Program-made: the position numbers and the translations under genes
NCBI GenBank assembly: GCA_021808425.1
Contig: JAKBBS010000049.1
Location: 1 to 18,714 of the forward strand
Direction of reading: 5' to 3'
Length of the DNA: 18,714 bases
DNA from: Actinomycetes bacterium
GTDB lineage: Bacteria; Actinomycetota; Acidimicrobiia; Acidimicrobiales; Palsa-688
Notes under the pieces: model-generated
Told to the model about the DNA's origin: nothing
The model's input: only the letters and a program-made list of their open reading frames with translations
Database searches by the model: none
Part shown: positions 13,492 through 18,714 of the stretch, in pieces
How the letters are laid out: each line of letters opens with the position of its first letter
Position numbering within the stretch: the stretch's first letter is position 1

Positions 13492-16020
13492 TCACACATA
13501 GCTCACCGCGACTGGACCTTCGTAAAGTGGCGTGGCCTGAGCGCCCGAATAGGACTCGATGGCCTCGCGCACTTCGTCGCGCAGGAGATCCAGGACACGC
13601 AAGTCGCCCTCGACCTCAGCGATCGACTCGATGCGAACGAACTGGTTGCCGTACTCTTGGGCAAACGACGCCAGCCCCTTGAGCTTCGGCACGGCGTCGG
13701 CCAGGTGGTCGCCGTGCGGGTCAATCAGCGAGACGCCAAGCTTGCCTCCTGGGAGGCCAGACACGATCAGAAAGTCAACCTGCAGGGACGCCCAGTCGTC
13801 ATCGCCCGTCTGATAGCCGATGCGGTGAGCCGACACCGTGGCTCGCGACGGGTTGCGGTACCAAGCAATGAATTCCTTACGGCTGATCTCGGTCTTGAGG
13901 ACGGTCGTTTCCCACGAGTTGAGCTTGACCGGAAAGACACCCTCCTTGTTGACGAATAGGTGTTTCGGGAAGGTCGGTAGAGTCGGTGCGTCTTCGGCGT
14001 TCGACTCGCGGGTACTGGCCCTGAGGGTGGTGGGCAGTTCGATGCTGACCGGCTCAGGGGCGGTGGTCTGTCCCTGTACCCGCAGGAACGCCTCCTTAGT
14101 GGCGCCGGTGCTGTGCTTAATCGGTACTCGGAACTTGCCCAGCTGTTCGACTACCCAGTCGTTCGCAGCTGCCTGAATCGAGTCGATCACTTCGGGCACG
14201 CGGATGAGCGCCGCCAGCTTGGTGCGCTCGGCAAGGATGTCGACCCCGGAGTCGGCAGTATCGACCACGTGCTTCAGGTAGTCCTTGGCGACGCCCTCTT
14301 TGACGCTGGCGACGATGCGCCGAGTGTCCCGGTCTATGTCGCGGGCTGCCGTCGCGATGGTGCGGGGCACAGCCTTGGCGTCTGCGGATTCGAACCCGTA
14401 GATGGTGTGTCGGCCCTGCATGGTCTCGATATCGTCGACGTTCTTGGCAACCAGCCCGGAATGCTCGACCATCAGACCGGCGAACCGGTTATTGAGCTTC
14501 TCGGTCAGCTCGCCTCCAGCCCCGGGCAGGAGCGCAGGTTCGCGGGAGTCGTCCGTCAACAGTTTGGCGAGGGCCTTGGCGCGACGGATCGGATTGGCCA
14601 GCGGGTTTGGAGCGGGGAGACAAGGTGCCGACTCGATGACCTCGAACACAGCAGGGTCGAGCTTGATGTTGCGTTCGAACAGTGCCGCGTGGATGACTAC
14701 TTCGGCCGCCGAGCCGACCTCACCGGGAGCGTTGAGTTCGGTGACGATCGCCGAAAGGGCGCTCATCTTGAACCTGGGCAGGTAGCACCAAACCGAGTTC
14801 AGCGAGTCGTCCGTCGTGATGCGGCGAGCCAGGGGCTGGCGCACCATGCGGCCGACCACCTGGGCAATGTGGGTGGCATCCGAGGCTGGACGTTCGCTGT
14901 AGAGGACTTCGGCCCGCGGGCAGTCCCACCCCGTCGAGATCGCTTCTTTGGCGAGCACCACGCGAACATGCTGGTTGTCCTCGATCGTCTCGGGCGCTAC
15001 ATAGCGCACGGTACGGGTGCCGACCACGAAGTCGGTGTGCTCGCCGAAGACGTTGACCACCGAATACTTGCCGAGACCCGGCCATTCCTGGTCGACCACC
15101 GTCACGAGTTCGGCGAGGCCGGCATCGCTCGCCTTATCCGGCACTTGGATCACCAAGATCGGTAGGACGCGGGGTTCGTTCTCCGCTACCGCGTAGGCCG
15201 CCCACAAGTCATCGGACTCCCGCGTCTTGCTGACGGCTTCGCGCAGCAGAGTGGTCGAGAACGTACCCGACTCATCGGGTTCGAATAGCTCAATGCGGTC
15301 TTTGACGAGACCTGACGCCCGCACCCGTTCGATATGGACTTCGACCGGTTCGTACAGCGTGCGCGCGGTGACCTCGGCCATGGCCGTCCTGAAGCGCTCG
15401 ATGGTCGCTGAGATGCCTAAGACCGACGGCGCAGGAGGATTGAGGCCCGGGCGACCGTCGATGATCTGCCGCACAATGGAAGCCCGTTCGGTGGTAGCCC
15501 TCATGCCGCGGTGCGCCTCATCGACAACCACGTACAGGTCGGTCGTTCCCGACCTAATGGTGTCGCCGATGATCTCCCAGCCGGTCTTATTCCGGAAGCT
15601 GTCCCCCGCCACGTTGGCAAACGAAGCGTTCTTGCCCAACTGCTGGATGTTGAGGAAGTAGACCCTCCCGGGGTTGAGGGTCGGCTCGAAATGCCCGTCG
15701 TTCAGAATCTCCAACTGGTTGCCGCTTAGCAGGTCGGAGGCGGCCATCATCTTGTTGCGCGTCTGCCGGTTGAGTGCCGGGTCATCGGTCACCCAAAGGA
15801 ACGTCGCCCTCGTGTCTGCCTCGATGCCCAGGTCCGCCGAGCCGAACAGCATCGCCTCGATCACGGCGGTAGCGATCACGGTCTTTCCGGCTCCGGTCAT
15901 GGCGGAAAGAGCAAAGGCCGAACGAGCGCCAAAGCCTCGCCAGTCGTTCTGAGCGCGGGACAAGCGCTTGAGCACCTCCGACGCCGCCTCGCGCTGGTAG
16001 TCAATCAGCTCGAACTTCAA
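13492..16020 (-). CDS. res: Type III restriction enzyme Res subunit (helicase-nuclease)
   Basis: An 842-residue superfamily 2 helicase with nuclease domain, the restriction subunit of a type III-like system; it would use ATP to translocate or switch on DNA after Mod finds unmethylated sites, then cut. Motifs: MTGAGKT (41-47, Walker A), VVVDEAH (164-170, Walker B/DEAH), SAT (204-206, motif III), STGWDCPRAEVL (362-373, motif V) and QVVGRMVR (387-394, motif VI). The C-terminal nuclease region reads QVDFLIV (747-753), IDPHGDH (766-772) and PKLKGL (778-783), a PD-(D/E)xK-like arrangement seen in this subgroup. All motifs look intact. The start is TTG, overlapping the mod stop as TTGA (16017-16020), so translation is coupled and Res output is probably low, which suits a toxic nuclease. 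Confidence 0.92.
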   Translation of the reverse strand: MKFELIDYQREAASEVLKRLSRAQNDWRGFGARSAFALSAMTGAGKTVIATAVIEAMLFGSADLGIEADTRATFLWVTDDPALNRQTRNKMMAASDLLSGNQLEILNDGHFEPTLNPGRVYFLNIQQLGKNASFANVAGDSFRNKTGWEIIGDTIRSGTTDLYVVVDEAHRGMRATTERASIVRQIIDGRPGLNPPAPSVLGISATIERFRTAMAEVTARTLYEPVEVHIERVRASGLVKDRIELFEPDESGTFSTTLLREAVSKTRESDDLWAAYAVAENEPRVLPILVIQVPDKASDAGLAELVTVVDQEWPGLGKYSVVNVFGEHTDFVVGTRTVRYVAPETIEDNQHVRVVLAKEAISTGWDCPRAEVLYSERPASDATHIAQVVGRMVRQPLARRITTDDSLNSVWCYLPRFKMSALSAIVTELNAPGEVGSAAEVVIHAALFERNIKLDPAVFEVIESAPCLPAPNPLANPIRRAKALAKLLTDDSREPALLPGAGGELTEKLNNRFAGLMVEHSGLVAKNVDDIETMQGRHTIYGFESADAKAVPRTIATAARDIDRDTRRIVASVKEGVAKDYLKHVVDTADSGVDILAERTKLAALIRVPEVIDSIQAAANDWVVEQLGKFRVPIKHSTGATKEAFLRVQGQTTAPEPVSIELPTTLRASTRESNAEDAPTLPTFPKHLFVNKEGVFPVKLNSWETTVLKTEISRKEFIAWYRNPSRATVSAHRIGYQTGDDDWASLQVDFLIVSGLPGGKLGVSLIDPHGDHLADAVPKLKGLASFAQEYGNQFVRIESIAEVEGDLRVLDLLRDEVREAIESYSGAQATPLYEGPVAVSYV

Positions 16021-18197
16021 TCTGGTTCTACCTGGTTGATTGCGAACGTCGTCAGGTAGTTCTCGTACAGCCGCACGGGCTCGATGCCTGCCGGGAGTTC
16101 GGAGACGACTGACGTGAATGCCGTCGCCGAGTCCGTCACGATGAAGGCGGTCGTCGCCGCGTCAGGCGCAGCCGAGATGAAGGCTCGCCAGCGGTCGGTG
16201 TCCCACAGCACGCCGTAGCGATCGGTCCACGCAAACCCGGTTTCGCTGTGGCTCGTGATCATTGAACCCTGCGCTCCGGCCCTCAGCCAGAGGAGAGGAG
16301 CTATGGCTTCGAACGCGAGATCCAACTCGATCGCCGCCGCGTCCTGGTAGGTCAGCTCGAAGAACTCGACGTTCTCCTCGAACCCCTCGGACAGCGCGAA
16401 CTCGTCGACGTAATTATACTGGCGCCGGGCAGGCGTGCCTCGATGCGTCATGCCCGTGACGGCCGCCTCGATCCGCGGTCGGGTGACGTGTTGGAAGATG
16501 CCAATGGTTTCCCATTCGGGGTCACCGGGTCCGAATCCATCCGCGGTCAGTCGGGCCGCTTCACGCTCCGACACTTCGTTGTTGGTCACGAGGATTGACT
16601 GACGACTGCCCTGATCCTGACGGTTCAGCCGCATGACCGCGTGGACGGTGGTGCCACTGCCTCCGAAGAAGTCGAGCACCACCGCGTCCGGTTTGTCACC
16701 CACGACGAAGCGAACAGTGTCCTCGACGGCGTAGAGCGACTTGGGGTAGGGGAAACGTCGTCCGGGCACAAGGGCCGAGACGATGTTCGTCCCACCCGTC
16801 TCAGCATTGTGCGACGCCAAGTGCCAGACTCGCTTAGGCGTTACGCCTCGGGTGATGTCCGGGGTGACGTAGCCTTCGACCGAACCGTTCGATGCTCGCC
16901 CGGTGATGGTGATCGCACCGGAGTGGACCCGGTCGATCGTGCCGCCTGGGAGATATTGGACCGTCCCTTTCTTCGTGGCCGGCTTCCAGTTGTTGACGCG
17001 TGCCCAGCCTTCCGCCCAGTTACGCCTGAGCACGTCAGGCGTTAGGCCCCACAACATCTCGGCGCCATCTGGTTTCAGCGGCCAGAGCGCAACAGTGCCC
17101 TCGGGAACCTCGACTGTCTCGCGGTCAACGTCGTCATCGATCGGGTGGCTGATCGAGTGGAGGGTGCCGTCCTGCTCGTTCACGAAGATCGCGTAGAACT
17201 GGTTGGGGCGTGAGCCACGCACGCTGGACGGCTCCCGACGTCTCAGACCGAGCCATTCGATCGGCTCCGGCACAATTTCATCCGGATCAAGATCGTCATC
17301 GGCCGCAGCGTCCTCCTCCTCCTCGGCATCTTCGACTCCTCTGTAACTGGGCAACATGTTGGTGACCCATGGGCGGACGGCCGCATCGCCGATGCTGACG
17401 AAGAAGATGTGCTCCTCCACCCGCGAGAAATGGCCTCGGCGATAAGCTCCTTTGGCGCTGATGATGCTCGTCACCATCTCGATGTAGGCACCCTCGAAGA
17501 GCTGCTCCAGCAGAAGGCCGAGCCGGAGATACTCTTTCTCGTCAATGGTGACGATGAGCACTGACTTCTCCGGGTTCAGAAGCCTTTTCGCCAATTTCAG
17601 TCGCCGCTCCATGAAAGCGAGCCACTTGGAGTGCCGATAGATGTCGGCCTCGTCGACATAGTTGTTGTTATACTTCCAGTCGCGCCGCCCAGCGTTGTAC
17701 GGCGGATCGAGGTAGATGCAGTCAACCTTGCCAGCGTGCGTGAACTGGAGAGCCTCGAGCGCGTGGTAGTTCTCACCGTCGATGACCACATGGGCCGGCT
17801 TGTCGCCGCCACGCCTGACAGAGCCCACGGACCTGAGGCCGGGATAGACCGGGTCCCCGAACTCGGCCACCACGACGAGCTCTGTGAGGGACAGCTCGAC
17901 CGGCGTCTGCTCCTCAGCTGGGATGGCGATGCCGTCGGCATCTCGCAGTGGCACGAGCTTGGCGGTCGGACCATTGATCGACGCTACGAGGTAGAGCGAA
18001 TCTTCGCCCTTGGCCCGCTCGGTCACCTTGACGCCTCGGCGGACCGGATGGGACGGCAGGCGACCAGTCTCGGGTAGATGTGACTCGAAGACCAGACCGA
18101 AGTCCTTGGTTCGCCTGACCTCAGCGACGGCCGACGTCAGTTCGGCCCGAAGCTGAGAGTCGGATACTCGTAGGAGGAGGTCGTCGATCCGTGCCAT
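16017..18197 (-). CDS. mod: Type III DNA methyltransferase Mod (N6-adenine, beta class)
   Basis: A 726-residue site-specific DNA methyltransferase that would methylate adenine in the recognition site and guide the Res partner. It has DCIYLDPPYNAG (159-170, catalytic motif IV, DPPY) before VVLDFFGGSGTT (about 506-517, AdoMet-binding motif I), the motif order of beta-class Mod proteins. The region between (about 260-480) would hold target recognition and includes an acidic run near residue 290 and a WGLTPDVLRRNWAEGWARVN segment typical of one Mod subfamily. The N-terminal 130 residues and the C-terminal region with EPVRLYENYLTTF also match that subfamily. First gene of the mod-res operon, ATG start. 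Apparently complete; the recognition sequence cannot be read from the protein. Confidence 0.93.
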   Translation of the reverse strand: MARIDDLLLRVSDSQLRAELTSAVAEVRRTKDFGLVFESHLPETGRLPSHPVRRGVKVTERAKGEDSLYLVASINGPTAKLVPLRDADGIAIPAEEQTPVELSLTELVVVAEFGDPVYPGLRSVGSVRRGGDKPAHVVIDGENYHALEALQFTHAGKVDCIYLDPPYNAGRRDWKYNNNYVDEADIYRHSKWLAFMERRLKLAKRLLNPEKSVLIVTIDEKEYLRLGLLLEQLFEGAYIEMVTSIISAKGAYRRGHFSRVEEHIFFVSIGDAAVRPWVTNMLPSYRGVEDAEEEEDAAADDDLDPDEIVPEPIEWLGLRRREPSSVRGSRPNQFYAIFVNEQDGTLHSISHPIDDDVDRETVEVPEGTVALWPLKPDGAEMLWGLTPDVLRRNWAEGWARVNNWKPATKKGTVQYLPGGTIDRVHSGAITITGRASNGSVEGYVTPDITRGVTPKRVWHLASHNAETGGTNIVSALVPGRRFPYPKSLYAVEDTVRFVVGDKPDAVVLDFFGGSGTTVHAVMRLNRQDQGSRQSILVTNNEVSEREAARLTADGFGPGDPEWETIGIFQHVTRPRIEAAVTGMTHRGTPARRQYNYVDEFALSEGFEENVEFFELTYQDAAAIELDLAFEAIAPLLWLRAGAQGSMITSHSETGFAWTDRYGVLWDTDRWRAFISAAPDAATTAFIVTDSATAFTSVVSELPAGIEPVRLYENYLTTFAINQVEPD

Positions 18198-18366
18198 GCT
18201 GCACCGAAGCTACTGCCGCACGCTCGAAGGCGGGATGATCCACGAGGCGTCGACAACCCAGACCGGCGGGCGTGCCCGCCGGATCCGGACGCCGGGGATG
18301 GGGCCGAAATGCGTACGCCTTCCGCTCGGTCGGCCCCTCACCGCCGCAAACGCCGATCAGGGCGAC
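18198..18366. promoter_or_regulatory. Upstream region of the mod-res operon
   Basis: Must contain the promoter of the minus-strand mod-res operon. On the minus strand TAGCTT lies 9 bases before the mod ATG, a weak -10 candidate that would give a nearly leaderless message; no good -35 is visible. No ORF is supported here. Confidence 0.3.
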
Positions 18367-18397
18367 TGCCGTAGCTGCGCTACCGCAGCGTACGGCA
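18367..18397. repeat. Long near-perfect hairpin upstream of mod
   Basis: TGCCGTAGCTGCG pairs with CGCAGC-G-TACGGCA, a 13-base stem with one bulged G around a 4-base CTAC loop. It lies 170 bases upstream of the mod start and about 210 bases downstream of tRNA-Ala (both on the minus strand). It could end read-through from the tRNA gene or be a regulatory or recombination site. Confidence 0.6.
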
Positions 18398-18469
18398 CCG
18401 CCACGCCCGCTCGGCCAGCGAGACGCGAATGGCCACCGTGCGGCTGGGGTGGCGCGACCTCGGCTGCCT

Positions 18470-18600
18470 ACCGCTGCGTAGGGCAGTTTTGATCAGGAGT
18501 CCACAAATTCTGCCCTCAATCACGCCCGACGGTGATCGAGTGGAGCGCGAAACCGCACGTCAGCGGGTTGCCCCTACGCAGAGGGGCGCGAGACGGCCAG
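18470..18600. repeat. Right flanking repeat block of the R-M cassette
   Basis: Contains CTGCGTAGGGCA (18474-18485), CCACAAATTCTGCCC (18501-18515), GCGCGAAACCGCA (18545-18557) and TGCCCCTACGCAG (18569-18581). The first is the exact reverse complement of the left block's TGCCCTACGCAG; GCGCGAAACCGCA is identical in both blocks and in the same orientation. AGGGCAG/CTGCCCT (18480-18486, 18510-18516) can also pair. Noncoding; ends just before the tRNA gene. Confidence 0.5.
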
Positions 18601-18608
18601 GTAACGGG

Positions 18609-18682
18609 TGGAGGTGATGGGACTTGAACCCACGACTTCTACGTTGCGAACGTAGCGCTCTTCCGGGCTGAGCTACACCCCC
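18609..18682 (-). tRNA. tRNA-Ala, anticodon CGC
   Basis: The minus strand folds into a full cloverleaf: acceptor GGGGGTG pairs with CACCTCC, D-arm GCTC/GAGC, anticodon stem CTACG/CGTAG with loop TTCGCAA (anticodon CGC, decoding GCG), and T-arm GTGGG-TTCAAGT-CCCAT. The third acceptor pair is G-U, the alanine identity element, and the discriminator is A. The 3' CCA is not encoded. tRNA 3' ends are common integration sites, and this one faces the R-M cassette. Confidence 0.95.
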
Positions 18683-18714
18683 GTATGGGAGGACACAGAC
18701 TAGCGCAGGGGCTA

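Noticed and set aside
14113..15165. 350-codon plus-strand open frame inside res
   Set aside because: Antisense to well-conserved helicase sequence and without a recognisable domain.
18609..18682. Integration at the tRNA with a duplicated 3' end at the far side of the R-M genes
   Set aside because: I looked for a copy of the tRNA 3' end near 13100-13500 and saw none, and no integrase gene is present.

Overview
This is a GC-rich, mosaic stretch of bacterial chromosome, most likely from an actinomycete-type organism (Actinomycetota). The reasons are the GC-rich codon use, frequent GTG starts, an apparently leaderless promoter, a TIGR03086/mycothiol-type DinB-like protein together with a second maleylpyruvate-isomerase-type remnant, and a small 'putative immunity protein' of a kind I associate with actinobacteria. 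The species cannot be named from the sequence. Base composition changes from block to block: in single 60-base lines counted by hand, 48/60 G+C in the AbiE toxin gene, 33/60 in the DUF899 gene, and 38-39/60 in the restriction-modification genes. This fits a region assembled by repeated insertion and decay.

Layout. 1-115: end of a broken aldo/keto reductase gene. 453-2097: a two-gene AbiE-type (type IV) toxin-antitoxin operon. 2265-4437: a divergent ArsR-type regulator and DHA2-family drug efflux transporter sharing a 64-base control region with a candidate operator. 4524-5088: a stand-alone resolvase-like N-terminal domain lacking the catalytic serine, then a remnant of a membrane protein resembling the DUF2182 C-terminus. 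5329-6564: a DUF899 thioredoxin-like protein and a SnoaL/NTF2-like protein. 6935-9071: a minus-strand operon of an NmrA-like NAD(P)-binding protein and a PEP-mutase/isocitrate-lyase-family protein, divergent from an Rrf2 regulator, with a 15-base near-palindrome between them. 9072-9544: a frameshifted, truncated DJ-1/PfpI gene. 9692-10018: a small putative immunity protein. 10116-10547: a transposase fragment. 10711-12764: minus-strand genes for an SRPBCC protein, a TIGR03086 DinB-like protein and a dihydrofolate-reductase-like (RibD C-terminal) protein, plus a maleylpyruvate-isomerase C-terminal remnant. 13492-18197: a complete two-gene type III restriction-modification operon (mod then res) with a hairpin after res. 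18609-18682: tRNA-Ala(CGC).

How it fits together. The window carries two recognisable phage-defence modules (AbiE and type III R-M) and two regulator-plus-divergent-target modules (ArsR/efflux and Rrf2/SDR-PEPM). They are separated by at least five broken gene pieces. The R-M operon is flanked on both sides by noncoding blocks sharing short motifs in direct and inverted orientation, and a tRNA gene lies just beyond, so it looks like a cassette. No wholly new multi-gene system is obvious. The best candidates for something under-described are the flanking repeat blocks around the R-M cassette, the Rrf2-SDR-PEPM module, and the serine-less resolvase-domain protein.
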